Of a stretch of 64,000 bases of DNA, positions 38,108-52,873 are shown one piece after another. The notes below the pieces were generated by a model. The model was not told the DNA's origin and made no database searches. It saw only the letters and a program-made list of their open reading frames with translations. The stretch is from Opeltia flavorubescens (Eukaryota; Ascomycota; Lecanoromycetes; Teloschistales; Teloschistaceae). Position 1 is the first letter of the stretch, and each line of letters begins with the position of its first letter. The DNA is taken from contig KE546977.1 in the NCBI GenBank assembly GCA_000442125.1, positions 682,001 through 746,000 on the forward strand, in the 5' to 3' direction. Both the position numbers and the translations under genes were made by a program.

Positions 38108-38172
38108 AGATATATAAAAATAAATAATACTAATACTAGATTTAATAGGCTAGTAGAAGATATAAAATATTC
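38108..38172 (+). repeat. Detached fourth copy of the 85-bp repeat
   Basis: ATATATAAAAATAAATAATA followed by ACTAGATTTAATAGGCTAGT and AGAAGATATAAAA matches the unit of 37,682-37,935. About 170 bases of unrelated sequence lie between. Confidence 0.6.
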
Positions 38173-39480
38173 GAAGACTTAAAATAAATCGATAAATAAT
38201 AATTTAATATAGATATTTAATATATATTAAGTCGATTATTAACTTCTATTTACTATTTTTATTATTTATATAACTGCTTATATTTAAATAATATTAGCCT
38301 TAGTTTATTAAATTTAAATAAAGCTTAAATAGTATAATATTTAATTTAAAATATTAAAAACGGTAAATAATAAATATAAATAATTTAAATACTCGCGGTA
38401 AAAAATAAATATTATTATTTCCTTTAAATTTTTAATATATGATAATATATAATTAAATAAAACGTTTAATTATATAAATTAAACTTATTTTATTTAATTT
38501 TTAATAAAAGGAAAGAGTCGATATAAATATTTATTAAATATAGTAATTATAAGGTTATAAATAGAATATAATAATAAAAGGTATTTTATTATATAAATTA
38601 AATTATTTTCGATTTATTAATACCCGAGCTTTTAATTTACTATTTTTTATTTATATATATTTTTATATTTTTACCCCTTTTTTATAATATAATTTTAAGT
38701 AAAAAAAGATTATTTAATTTAGTTCTACTTTATATTCTATTTAAAAATTTATTAATAGATTAAATAGGTTAGATATAGAAATAACTAAAATATAAAGTAA
38801 AATCTAAAATTTATATAATTTAAACGTTATAATTAATTATAAAAGGTTTTTAACGATAAAAAAATTTATAATATATAACTAGATAAACTATTTTAAAAAT
38901 ATAGTTTATTATTTTTAAATTAAAATAATTTTTATTCTTTTTTATAGTATTACTATTAATTTATTAATATTATCTATATATTATATAAAGTATTAAAGAT
39001 TATAAATAATAGAAAAATTAATAATCTTCTTTTAATATAAGAGGTCTATATTAATTAAAAGGCGAGAATTAGTATTTAATAATAAAGCTTTTTAAATATT
39101 AAAGATAAAATTAATATTTAACTATATTATTTAAAATATAACGCGTCTATTTAAAGAATTTAATTTAATATTTAATTTTACTATTTCTATATAATATAAA
39201 TAGAAATATAATAATAACGGTACTATTATTTCTTTATATAGCTAGTAGGCTTTTAAACGAGCTTATTATTTATTCTAATTAAGTACGATTTATTATCCGA
39301 TTTAAAATAAAGTAGAAATTTCGGCTAAAATTAGTTTATATTAGACTAAATTCCGTACTTTAATTATTTATATAATAGTTTATCTAGTCTTTTTTATAAT
39401 AATAAGAATAAGCTAGTTTTAATATAGGATAGATTTAACGCTATTAAAGATTAAAAATCTAATATAACTTTTATATTCTC
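38173..39480. other. RIP-degraded DNA, no gene resolved
   Basis: No motif, LTR or array recognised. Composition is extreme A+T. Confidence 0.4.
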
Positions 39481-40320
39481 CTATCTTTAGCCCTTTATAT
39501 AATAGATCCTACTTTAAAAGTAACCTCTAGCTTAAATATTCCTTCGTCTTCTTAAAATCGGTAGGAAATTAAAGAATTTAAATAAAAACTCGACTATAAA
39601 AAAGATAATAAATATTTATTACTTTATAATAAGGTTAAAGAAGCTATATAAAAAACTAATCTATTTATAATACGGTCTCTAGCTAGTTATAAGAGTAAAA
39701 TTAAGCTATATACTATTTATAACGAAATCTATACGGGCGTTAATTAATTTATAACGGTAAATATTTTAAATTATAAAGCTTTCTACTAGTTAATATATAA
39801 AATTAATATTAATATTAAATATTAATTAAAAAAGTAAAAGGCCTATATAAAATTATCTATTATAATAATAATAGCTAATTTAAACTTATAGATCTATACG
39901 GATAATTTAAAAATAATAAAATATATTTAATATATACTATTTAATATAATAGTAATAGGCTTTTAATTTAATAATAAATTAAAAGTTTTCTTTATCTATA
40001 TAATAGTTAAAGCGAAGTTTATTTAGGATAATAAATTTATTAAATCGAATAATCTAAGTTTTACTACTTTATAATTTTAATTTAAGAAACTTATATAAGA
40101 TTTAACTAATAATAAAATCTAATAAAAAGATTTACTAGTTAAAGATAAAAATAGTTTTTATATTATAATTTATTAAATATTAAAAGATAAGCGATTAAAA
40201 TTTAAATTTTAAGTTAAATCTACTAATTTATATATATTCTATTTAATATTTAAATTTCTAATAGTTAATTATAAAAGTAGATATACCTATTAAACCCGTA
40301 TAATATAAAAGGAGGAAGGT
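39481..40320 (+). pseudogene. Unidentified RIP-degraded frame, about 280 codons
   Basis: A frame starting at 39,481 stays in phase for 14 successive 60-base lines with stops almost all TAA/TAG. Coherent stretches include I-I-R-S-L-A-S-Y-K-S-K-I-K-L-Y-T (about 39,670-39,720) and N-E-I-Y-T-G-V-N (39,721-39,745). It ends near a Lys/Arg-rich segment at about 40,300. I cannot place it in a family and see no catalytic motif. Confidence 0.3.
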
Positions 40321-41883
40321 ATAATAACTATATAATTAGGTTATATAATTATAATTATAAAAGAAAAAAGGAAAAATAATATAAAAATAATACTTTTAAT
40401 AATAAATCTATTATTAGCTTTATATTCGGCTTTATTACTATATAATACTATTTAATTACCTTTAGTTACGACTTCTATACGGGCGTTATTACTCTAGCTC
40501 TTATTTACTAATTATATACTTTTTCTCGCCTTTTATTTATAGTTCTATCCTCGCCTTTATCTATATTTATAATCTTAAATATTTCCTTCTAATTTTTTTT
40601 TCGATTTTATAGTACCGCTAGCTACTAATATATACTTAATAAAATTAAGTAATTTAATTAAAATAAAGATTTTATAAAAACAGTACGGACTTTATAATAA
40701 GTTATATTTTATTAAAATAGGGGTAAATATAAGATTAAAGGAATTAAATTAAAAAAAAATAGAATTAAAGTACTCGCGTTAATTTTTACGCGTTAATATT
40801 AAAATAAGTATAATAAAAAGCGGTTATAATTTTTATTTAAAAAATAGTAAATTTATATTAAATATATTTATTAAATTATTTTTATTATATTAGACGTTCC
40901 TTTTAAAGACTTTTAAAAGCTTATAATACTTTTTAAAATAATTCTTTTACTATATTTTTTCTTTTATAATTTAGTTCTATCGAATATTTAAGTTAATTAT
41001 AGCTAGCGGCCTTTATATAAAAGTTATTAAATTAGTAGAATAGTTAGATAAAATACACTAAATCGGCTTTAACGAAGTTATATCCTTAATTTAACTATTA
41101 TTAGCTTTTTTTTATTAAAGAATTAAAGATATTAAATAGTAGAATTATAGCTTTAAATTAAGCTCGGTAGTTAAAGCTATAATTATATTAAAAAAACTAT
41201 CTTTAAACTATATTAAACTATTTTTAACCCTAATAAATAGACTTTTAATCTAGTAGATAAATAGTTCTATATTTAAAAACCGATATTTTTTACGTTTTTT
41301 AAACTTATTAAAATTATAGCCTTTTATTAAAACTAGATTAAATCTAAATATAACTTCCTTTATATTAAGCTCTAATAGTAATTACTTAGTTTTATAGCCG
41401 GTTACTTTATAATACCCGATTATATCGTTTCGACTAGTTAAAAAATAATTATTAATATTATTTATAAATACTAGTAAAAGTATTAATAATACTAAATTTT
41501 ATAAATAAAAAAAAAAAAGTTTATTAACTTTTAAGTCGATATATAAATCTATAAAAGTAAGTAGAAAAATAGATAAAATACTTCTAATAAATTTTTTTAA
41601 AATAATAAATTTATTTATATTATAGATAGTATATATTAAAATAATTAATTATATATAAATAATAGAGCGGTTACGCTTTATAATTAAATTTAAAAATAAA
41701 AAAATTTTTTAATAAATATAAATAGACTTAAATAAAATAAGAAATAAATATTATATATTAAAATCGTTTATAGCTATAATTTTAGCTTATATTATAATAG
41801 TTTTAACTTATTAATTTTATAGTTTAAATATTAAATTTCTATAAAAAATAACTTTTAAATCTTTTATCTATATATTAGTTTTT
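40321..41883. other. RIP-degraded DNA, no gene resolved
   Basis: Some CTCGCC/TCGCCTT words remain near 40,525-40,560. No protein family or repeat pair is recognised. Confidence 0.4.
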
Positions 41884-42051
41884 AATAAACGATCTATAGT
41901 ATCGTTTAAATTATATATTTTTTTCCCTCTATAATACCTAATACTAGTTTAATAACTATTATTTTTTAATAAGCGATTTATAGTATCGCTTAAATTATAT
42001 ATTTTTTTCCCTTTATAATATTTAGTACTAATCTAGTAGCTACCGATTTTA
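41884..42051 (+). repeat. 84-bp direct duplication carrying a small palindrome
   Basis: AATAAACGATCTATAGTATC at 41,884 and AATAAGCGATTTATAGTATC at 41,968 start two copies with a period of 84, both containing ATATATTTTTTTCCCT. Each copy has an inverted repeat: AACGAT...ATCGTT in the first, AGCGAT...ATCGCT in the second, so arm pairing is kept in both. Confidence 0.8.
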
Positions 42052-45000
42052 AGCGAAATATAATTTCTTATCCTTACTCCTAGTAAAATCTTTTTTTTTT
42101 CTAAGCGAGGGTCTTTAAATTATAGCCCTTGTCTTTAAATCTAAAAAGATATTTTAAAATATAAAGCTCGATTTAATATTATTATTAGTAAAAAAGGACC
42201 TTTTATTATATTTAAAAAACCCTATTTATATTTTAACCGTAATTATATTATTTTTTTTTATTAATTATACTTTAACTTTCTAGTATTCGATTTTATAAGC
42301 GTAAATTATCTTTTATATTATAAAAATTATAAAAAAAAGTAAATATATTATTTTTAACTATATATTATCGATATTTAATAGCTAAAACTCGTATTAAAAA
42401 ATTTATAAAGCCTGGCTGTTATTAGTACTATAATTTATTAGGGCTTTATAGCTAATAAATACTAATATTTAACTAAAATATTAACCCTCGGCTTTAGGAT
42501 AATATTAGAGAATTCGAGTTAAATAGTAGTAATATATTCGACGACGAAGTATTTACTAGTAAATTAAATATTAATAAGTTTTAAATTATTATTAAAGTTA
42601 TTAAATCGACGTTTAATATATTCTATAAATAATAGAGCTAATATATATTATAAAGAAGTCGTAAAATATCGTTTAAGTCGAGGTTAGCTATATAAATATA
42701 ATATAGGTTATACCTCCCGCGTAGTATATAAAATAGTAATTTAGTCGGGTCGGATTAATTTAAGTTAGAATAAAGCGATTTAGATAATTTAAATAGCGAG
42801 TTTATATAATAATTACTATAGGACGATATTAAATAATACTAGTTTTTTTAATTTTTAAAAGTATATATACCCGTTTTTAGGTCTATAAAAGCCGTAGTTA
42901 TAGTTTATATCTTTTTAAATATTAAATATAAAGAAATCTAGCTAGAAAATAATCTAACTAAATTAAGCACGTTAATATAGAATAAATAGAATAAAATAAT
43001 TTAATAACTTAGTTAAAAGTTTAAAGAGCTAAATTTAGATATTAAATTAAAATTAATAAAAAAAAAATATATAAAGTCCGTTTAAATTATCCAAATTATA
43101 AATAATATTAAGTTAATAACTAATAATAGATTTATAATTTAATAAACGAGTTTTAAATTTATATAATAAAATATATTTAAAATATAATCCGCGATTACTA
43201 TAGTTTTATTAATAAAAAATCCGTACGTATTATTTAAGTAGTCGAGTTATTAAATAAAAATATTTTTATTTATTATATTTTAAATAATAAACTATTTAAA
43301 AATATATAATATTTTATTACTATAAACGGACTTAGATTTATTATTTATAAAGTAAACTACATTTTTTTATAAATATAATTATAAAAATATTAATCGCTAT
43401 TTATTTTTAGAATATAAAATACGGTTTAGGTCGACGTTTAAATATTATTTATATATTTAAAATTATTAAACTTAAATTATTAATTACAGTTATTATTAAT
43501 ATCTATTATACTTTTACTAAATATTTTTATAATAGTAAAAAGCGAATATTAAAATTTAAAGGTAAATAAATAAAAGATACGTTATTATAATATTTAACCG
43601 CGATATTAATTTAATTACTAATTAATATCGCGATAAATATATATATATAGATATTAAATACTTAAAAAGATTAAATAGATATTTATAAAAATAGAATTTT
43701 TAAAATACTTATTAAAAGGGTAAAAAAATAAAAAAGCTTTAAAAATAGAAACGTTTTACCTATTATATATCTATTATTAAACTATTTTAAAAATTATATT
43801 ATAAATTTAGATAAGCTATTAAAACTAAAACTATTTAATATTAGAATATTATTAATACCTTCCTTTTTAAATCTAGAATAGAATTTATAGTTAAGTACCT
43901 ATCTTAAAAACGGGCCGTTAATTATACCTACTTCGCTAGCCGCGGATTAAAACTCGTAGCCGAGCTTCTACTATAATAATAAAATAGGATTAGATATATA
44001 AATAAGTATTTATTTATACTTTTATACTATTAAAAGTTTCTTTTTATTTTTAATATAATAAATTTAAGCGGATAAATTAGAATTTACAGCCGTAATAATT
44101 AATAATTAATAAAATAGTTTAAAACGGGATTTATTATTATAAAAGCGTATATATATATTATTATATTCTTTAATAAAATTTAAAACTATCGATAAAAATA
44201 TAAAAATAGAATATTTATATATAAATTCCCTTAGATTTAAAGCTTTTATAAAAATAGTAGATATATAATATTCTAGAATCTAATACTAAAAAAGTCGTTA
44301 TAACGTAAATAACTTTATAAATAATAATAATAGTTATTTAAAGTTTATTAAATATATAAAAAAATAAATAAAAATTAAAATTAAGTTTAGTATAGCGAAC
44401 GATTTTAAAAATTTTAATATATAATTTATATAGTTATTTTATCGAATTTATATATTAAACTATTTATTTAATTTATTAAACGGGTTATTTTAATAAATCC
44501 TAAATAATATATATATACTTCCTTTATAAAATCTATTATAGCTCGGTTAATACTTTATTATTAAATTAATTTTATATTTATATAAACTCGAAACTTTATT
44601 AATATATAAATTTTATTAATTCTAGCTTAGCGGTTAATTATTAATCTAATAATTTAGATTTTTTTCTTTTTTAAACGTATTTTAATAACGAATATATATT
44701 TTATAGTCTTATTTTTATTCTATTTATATTATATTTTATCTATTATTTTCGCGTTTAAAATCTAAGCCCGGTAATAATAGTTACTAATTATTAAAAATAG
44801 TATCTTTATTAAATACTAGATAAAGGTAGTATAAAAATAATAAATTTATTTTTAAAACTTACTAATTTATTAATAAAATATTATTCTTCGATTATCTATT
44901 ATTATATATATAACTAGTATATTTAGTTTATCTTATTTTTATTAGAACTATTATTTATTCCTAGTTTAATCTAATATTTTAACTAATTAATTTTTTTTTT

Positions 45001-48000
45001 ATTATTAGACTACCTGCTTATAAATCGTTTTATATAACGAATTCGATTTTATTAAATTTTAATTTATCCCTTTACTTCCCCGTTTATTACTAATTTAGAA
45101 AATTAAATCTTTTATTACAATTTTTATTATTTTATATTTATATTAGAAGCTTTATTAAAAATATACTACGATTTTTCTATTATAAATATAAGTCCTTAAA
45201 TTACTAGAATTTATTATTATTAAATTTTCTATACGACCGATAATATTATAGATTATAACTAGCTTTTTTTTTTAATATACTAGCTATACTATTATTATAT
45301 TATAATTTATATTCTACTATTTCGATAAATATATATTATAATTCGAAACTATAAGTTAAACCTTATAATTATTATTAATATAATTAAAAAAATACTAGAT
45401 TATATAATAACGGATAAATTAATTATAAATTCTAATTTAATTATATTATTAGTTTATCTATCTTTAAATATACTTTAATAAAATATAATATAATAAATTA
45501 TAATAGTCTTTTCCTACTAAATTAGATATTATTAAAAACTTAAATAATTTTTTTCTTTTAGTTTTTAAATTAATAAAATTTAAAGTCCCGCGTAAATTAT
45601 AATCTACCTCTAGTTTATTATATAAAAAGCTAGATAGCGAGTAGATATACAAGCTAGATAAAAAATTATAGAGCGAATATAATAGTTTTTTTATTTTTAT
45701 AGAATATTTATAGTAGTATATATTTTAATTTAAACTTTAATATTTTTAATAGCTTAATATATCGCGGAATATAAAAGATTTTATAGTTAAAAAAAGAAGT
45801 ATAACTATTTAAGAATTTTTTTACTAATTATATTATTTAAATATCTCTTTTTAAAATTAAATAAATATATTATAAAATATAAAATATTACTAGCTAAAAT
45901 TAATTTTTTTAAAAATTTTTAAAGAAATTATATATATTATAAAGGCTTTAATACTTATTCTAGATTTATAAATACGCTTTTATTAATTATTTATACTAAT
46001 TTAATTTATTATTAATTATATTTAGAATAAAAAAATTTTATAAAAAGTAAATTACTTATAAATTTAGATATTTAAAATATATTATTTTAATTAAATAGTA
46101 TCGGCTATAAATCAAAAATAACCGGTATTAAAAGGGCGTTAAATAGGATAATTATATAATAAATACTTAATACTTATATTAATATTTAAAAGAAGGTCCG
46201 CTTTTAATATATCTAATTATTATTATTTTTTATTTATTAAAAAAAGAAGCGCTATATTATAAATCTTTAAATTAACTAAAATACTTTTTTTTAATTTTTA
46301 TTTTTTATTATTAATTAATTACTTATTATATAATATCTTTATTTATATATTTTTAATAGTTTAGTTTATATATACTTCTAATAAATATCTTTTAACCTAC
46401 TTTTAATACGATATTAATATAATAAATTTTATACTTTATTATAAATAGCTATATCGCGATATTTATAATACCGCTATTTAATTATATTATTTTTATTTTT
46501 TTAAACCCTTATAAAAATATATATACGTATTATTATCCCTTTTTTTTCTATTTTATTTAGTATTTATTCTTTTTTTTTCTATTTAAAGATTAATTTTAAG
46601 TATATAATAGTTATAAGTTAGAGTTTCTATATTAATAGCTATTATAGTTTATTATATTCGATTCTATTTATTAAATAAATAATACCCTAGTTAGTTTATA
46701 AGATTAATAGAAGTTTAAAAATAAAATAAATAGTTTAATAACCTAATAAACCTTAATATTAAAGCGATATATAAAAGTAGAATAAAGCTATAATAAATTA
46801 GAGCTTTATAACCCCTAATATTTTATAAAATCAACTCGGTTTAGAATATAGTTATTATATAAAAAGCAGGTACTAATTTACTTAGAAATATTTAAAATTA
46901 ATAATAGTTTTATTAATCTATTATATATTTTATTTTAAAATAGCCCTTTATATTAAATAAATAGTAAGTAATTAAGCGAATTAATAAGGCCTTATTCTAA
47001 TATAGTATAGCGAAGGCTCGATTAGAAAAAATAAATATTATTTAAAATTTATAAAATTTAAAGGTTCTAATTATTTTATTATTATAATAATATTACTATA
47101 ATATAATTAAATGTTTATTAAAAATTTAATTATAATTATTTTTAGCGCTCTAATAATATAATAAAGAATCGGCGTTATAAAAAAATCGTATATAAAAGTA
47201 GATAGTAATTAGCGTTATTATTATTATACTTCTATTTTTATTTTTAAAATATAGATTTTCTTTTACCTATTTTATTATATTAATTTTTTAAAGCTATAGT
47301 ATTTAATTCTACTATACTAAATATTTTTATTTTAGATATATATTTTATTTTTTAATTTTTTCGCTATACTATATTATATTTATATTTTTAATCTAGTTTT
47401 TTTATTTTTATTTATTTATATTTTTATAAATTTATTAAAAAATAATTTCCTTTAATATAACTAGCTATAAAAATAATAAATTTATAGCTTTTCTCAAATT
47501 TAAAACCGTATCTTTATATTAATATAATTTTAAAAATATTATAATAAACCTTTTAAATAAAACAAGCCTTTTATTTTTCTAATTTTAATATAATTTACTT
47601 TAGTAAAAATAAAATAATTAAATTCTACTTAATAGGTTTTTTTATAAATAGTAAATTCTATTTTTTATTTATTAAATATAGACTAGTTTTCTAGTTTAAA
47701 AATAAGGTAACTATAAGATAATATATAAATTATAAAAAAGTTACGTTTTTAAATAATTATTTAGAATATCTAATAGTTAAAAATTTAATAATACTAGTAA
47801 AAAAAAAAAGCTACTAATAATACTATATATACTAGATAATTAAAATCCCGAGTTATAAAAAAAATTAAATAATTTTTATAATTTAATAAAGTTTTTAATT
47901 TCTGCTTTATATAATAAAGTAATATAATATAATACTTCCCCGCTATTAAACCCGCCGCTTAATTTAATATTAGATTTTTATTATATAAAAACTAGATTAT

Positions 48001-50859
48001 TAGTTAATTTATTATCGCGATATTTAATTAAAACTATAATATCTATTAAATAAATTAAAATATTTTTATTAATTATTTTTATAATAACGATCCTACTATT
48101 ATATAAAATTAAAGTAGACGGCGGTTTTTTTTTTAAATTTAAAAGTTATTATTTAAATATAAAACTTCTTTATATAAAAAATAATACTATATAAAAATAT
48201 ATTTTTTTAATAATAAAACGACTATTTGGGTATTTTATACCGCCTTTTTAAAAATTAAGGAAAATAGAATAAAATTTCTTTTTATAATTTTAAAAATAGA
48301 GTCGAAACCTATATATACTCGATTAAAGTTAAAAGCTAATATTAAAATTAATAAATTTTATTTCGAGCCGTTAATAGCTATAAGTTAATAATATTAACTA
48401 ATACGAATTTTACTTTAGTTATATAAATAATAATCGGTTTTTTATTTAAAAATTAAATCTTTTAAATTAAGTATATATTTAATATCTTTTAAGCGGTAAA
48501 TTCTAAATATTAAAAGAGTTATTTAAAAAATTATATATCTTTAATTTTTAAATATAGCTTCTATCTAATAAAAATTCTTTTTTATTAATTATTAAAAGAA
48601 TATTCACTTAAACTTTTTTTAAATTAAAATAAAACTTTATTTATATAAATTTTCGCGAGTTTATTTTTATAAAGAATTTTTAAATTAATAAACTACTATA
48701 AATACTATCTTATTATTTTTTTAAAATATTCTAACTATTAACTTTATTATATATTTTAATAATTTAAATACTAAACTTTTATTATTAAAATTATATATAT
48801 TTTTTAAAACTAGCCCTTTAAAGGTTTTAAGGCTATATAATATTATATAATACTTCCGCGATCTAATTATAGAGGTAATTTTACTTTTTAAAAAGAACCT
48901 TACTAATTTTTAAAATTAATACTTATATTTATACTATTAGAAAAGCTCGATTTTTTAATTAATATAATATTAAATTATTACTCGTATTATTTATAAAGTA
49001 AAAATTAAAAAAAAAAAGAGTAATAACTATACTTATTATTTAATATAAAATTTTAATCGTTAATTTTTTTTTTTAAATTACAAGCGGGAGTATAAATTTA
49101 CTAGTATTAATAGAATATAAGTTATCTAATTATTAATAGCGAAGCCTATTATTTAATATATAATTTTAAAATTTTATTTTCAATTAATTATCTTATTTTT
49201 ATATTAAAAGAAATTACTACGGTAAATTTATAATATAAAATATTAATATAATATTATATTTTAAAAGAACTTTATATAATCTAAAAACGGAGGTTAAAAA
49301 AAATTAAATAAAAAAGATAAAGGAGGTTAGCTTAATAACGATAAATATATTAATAAAATATAGTTTATCTTTAAATAAATAATATTTTATAATATATAAT
49401 ATCGTATATATTAATTTTATTCTAAAGTCTATAAAATAAAGTCCTAAATAAAAAGATTACTGCTCTAAAAGATACTATAATAAAAAAGTATAAAAAATTA
49501 AATATAAAAGCTTTTATAACTAGTTTAATAGTTATAAACTTTAATAAAAATATTAGCTTTTTAACCTATTTTAAATATAGAATTATAAGAACCTCTATTA
49601 GCTTTTATATAAACTATTTTAACTTTTAGCTCGATTAGAAAAAAAAGATTGTTTAATAGAATATAAAAATATTAGATCTAAAAATATTAAAATTTTATAA
49701 AAGAAAATAATTCTTTTTAATTATATTTTAAAAAAATTTTAATTATAATATAGTATTTAAAAAATATTATTTAATAATAAATTATATAAAAGTTTAGATT
49801 ATAATTAAAAAGTTTAACTTCGAATTTAATAATATAGTAAAATACTAGTTAAAATATTATAAAAAAGACGAATTACTATAATTAAATATAAAAACTTTAA
49901 TAGTTTAAATTTTTTTTTTAAATTTTATACCTATAATTAAAATATTAAAATACCTTTAAACTATATTAAATAATTTTTTAGGTTTTTTTAATTATATAAA
50001 TAACTTTATTTAAGCTATAAATATCGCTATAAATACTATACTAAATAAAAGTTCTACTATATACTAGTTTATTTATAATATTTTTATAGATTACTCTTTT
50101 AATAGTAGTATTTATACTATAAATATCTATAATAAAATTAATTTCGGCGGTGGTTTTATTAAAATTTAGAGGTATTATTTAAGTACTAAAATATATATAA
50201 TATAGATACTATTTAATATATATAGATAATAAAACGATAGTTTTTAGTTAAAGAAAAAAGGCCTAATAATAACTAATTTTTTAAATAAATCCTATTTTTT
50301 CTTTTTTATCGGGTTAACTACGTACTTTTTTATTTAAAATTAACGGCTTCTACTATAAATATTAAAGCCTGGTAAAAGTACTAATAATTATTAGTATTTT
50401 TATATAATTTTTAATAGCTATTAATAGTAGAAAATAGAAAAAAACGTAATAGAAATACAGATCGCTAGTTTATATATTTAAAGGAGGCTTTATAAATATA
50501 TTTATAATAGTAGAAATAATAGCTATACTATAGCTAGTATCGCTAATAAATATTAAAAACTTTTAAACGTTGCGATTTCCGTTAAATATATAATAGTAGT
50601 TAAATAAAATATATAAATTATTTTATCTATTAATACTAATATAATAAAGTAATAAAATTATATTATTATTTAATAAATATTTAAAAAAGTTTATTAAATA
50701 AAATATATTATAATATTTAAATATATATTAATATATAATTAAAAGTTTTATAATATTATTATTATAGATTTAAATAATATAAATAATATAAATAAAATTA
50801 TAGTTTAATAAACTATTAATTATATTTATTAAATTAAAGATAGATATAAATATATTTAT
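42052..50859. other. RIP-degraded DNA, mostly unresolved
   Basis: A plus-strand frame at about 42,490-43,010 reads partly like protein (N-I-F-D-D-E-V-F-T-S near 42,525) but is unassigned. An uninterrupted minus-strand frame of 62 codons at 45,464-45,652 shows nothing recognisable and is within chance for this composition. Several CCGCG/CCCGCG words survive (42,715; 43,190). No LTR pair or long array was found. Confidence 0.35.
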
Positions 50860-51790
50860 TTATAATAGATAAAAAATATTTAGAGAATAATTATTATTAG
50901 TTATCTATTTATTAATAAAATAGCTATATTTAAAAATCGAAAGGGCTAGTTTAATAGCTGAATACGCGTCCAGCGGCTGGAGCTAGCTCTGCGCCCCCTG
51001 AACCGGATGGGGCTCGTTTTACAATCTCAGGATATAATTTATTTTTAGTATTTAATAATTTAATATAATCGCGTTATTAAACTTTAAATTTATTATTAAA
51101 CCTAAAAGCTATTTAATAAACCTTTTTTTTTTCTATAAAAAAATCCTTTTATAAGGTATTAATATATTTTTTATAATCGATAAACTACTATACTAAATTC
51201 TTATATTTAATATATAGTTATTTATTAAGTATTTTTAATCTATTAACTTTTTTTTTAATATTTAAAAAAAACCGGTAATAATTATCGCTATATTATTTTT
51301 AATAGCCTATACTAGCTTTTAATTTAACGATTTATAAGCGAATTTTTAATAATTTGTTTTTTAATTTTAATTTTTAAATACGAAACTAAATTTATAATAT
51401 TTATACTCTAGTTCTTTCTTTTAATAAAGTTAATTTACTAGCGGCTTTATTTATTTAATTGCCTATTACTTTAATATTTTTTTTATTAAATAAAAATTCG
51501 TTTATTAAATTATTTTTATTATTTCCGCCCGGGTTTTTAAATAAATCTTATTTACTATTATTAAACTCTATAATTCGGTCCTTTTATAAAACTTTTAGCT
51601 ATTTTAAAGTTTATATATAAGGTCTTTTTTTTTAAACTCCTCTTACTATTTTATTAAACAGCTCCTTATAATTAAAGAGTAATTAGAACTATAAAGTTAC
51701 TAAATAAATAGCCTATAAACCTCGGGTTAATAAAGCTATATAATAGAATATAAAAGACGTCTATCTAAATAATTACTAAAGAATTAGTAG
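50860..51790 (-). pseudogene. RIP-degraded minus-strand frame with L-Y-P-E-I-V-K-R-A-P block
   Basis: On the minus strand a helical, Lys/Gln-rich region (about 51,050-51,500, coiled-coil-like) is followed at about 51,005-51,040 by K-N-K-L-Y-P-E-I-V-K-R-A-P-S-G-S-G-G. The same block occurs on the plus strand at 9,440-9,480. The strongly helical reading and the K-R-A-P reading lie in different frames, so an indel is likely. The family is unknown. The K-R-A-P part sits inside the un-RIPed island listed separately, so damage is uneven along the frame. Confidence 0.35.
50955..51040. other. Un-RIPed GC-rich island (left)
   Basis: About 85 bases with normal CA/TG content (for example CCAGCGGCTGGAGC and CCCCCTGAACCGGATGGGGC) inside extreme A+T DNA. 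CCAGCGGCTGG is a short palindrome. Its right end, read on the minus strand, matches 9,446-9,476 (ACGAGCCCCA core). Confidence 0.8.
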
Positions 51791-51900
51791 CCTAAAGCCC
51801 GCAGGGTTTTTACTAAATATAAACGCTACCCGTATTAAGTATAGCCCCACTTCCTGCGAATTTTATACCCGCTGAGCCTCCGGCCTTATAGATTATTAGA
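51785..51900. other. Un-RIPed GC-rich island (right)
   Basis: About 115 bases of near-normal composition (GCCCGCAGGG, CCCCACTTCCTGCG, GCTGAGCCTCCGGCC), separated from the left island by about 740 RIPed bases. GGGGCT occurs in both islands in opposite orientation, but I cannot show convincing terminal inverted repeats. Confidence 0.75.
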
Positions 51901-52873
51901 TATTAGGGTAAAAAAATATTATATAATTAATATATATTAAAAGTTAAAATAATTAAAATTATATTTAGAATATAGTATAAGTAATAAAATTTTTTTTTAT
52001 TATTATATTATAATTATAATATTTAATTTATATAGGTTTTTTATATAATATTATTTTTTTATATTTATTATTTATTATAATATAAATAAGTTTTTTTTTT
52101 TTAAAATTAAAAATAAAATTTTAGATTTTTAAATTTAAAATTATTTTTTTAGCTTATAAAATTTTTAATATATATTTTAATTCGAATATATTTTATTATA
52201 CTCTAGCTACTTTAATATTTTAATTATTGTTATAGAATTATAATATTTTTATTTTTTATTTTTACTCCTATATCTACTATAAATTATAACTTTTTTATCT
52301 ACCGCTTTAAACTTTATATACTTTTTATATTATATATTATCTATAAATTTAACTAGTAATAGATTTATAATAAACTTTAATCTATCTATAAATAGAAATA
52401 AAAGCTAATATTCGAAATACTAGTATTTTTTAATAATTATAATAAGTTTAATTCCGATATAAAACCTTTAAACCTTTATTTTTTTATATTCTTAAATATT
52501 TAATATATATATATATAAACTTAAATTATTATTTATAAACCTTTTTATTTTATAAAACTTTTAAAGAATATTATAGCGGGTGGAATTATACTATTTAGAT
52601 TATAGATATTTATAGAGGTTATAAAAAATATAAATTTTATTTTTTTTAGAATATCTATAGATTTATCCTATTAAAGGAATATTTAAACTTTAAAATAACC
52701 TTTTAAAATAAACTTTTAAAGCTTTAAATATAATAAATTCTATAGAATATATTTTTATTAAAAGTTATTATAAATTTTATAAAACGCGTATAAACGTATA
52801 GTTTAATATAAGTTTTAAAATAATTAATATCTATTTATATTTAAATATTTACCTACGATATTTATTTAATTTT
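51901..52873. other. RIP-degraded DNA, no gene resolved
   Basis: Extreme A+T with poly-T tracts. Nothing recognised. Confidence 0.4.

Noticed and set aside
45464-45652. Uninterrupted 62-codon minus-strand frame.
   Set aside because: No family resemblance, no neighbours, and a length compatible with chance.
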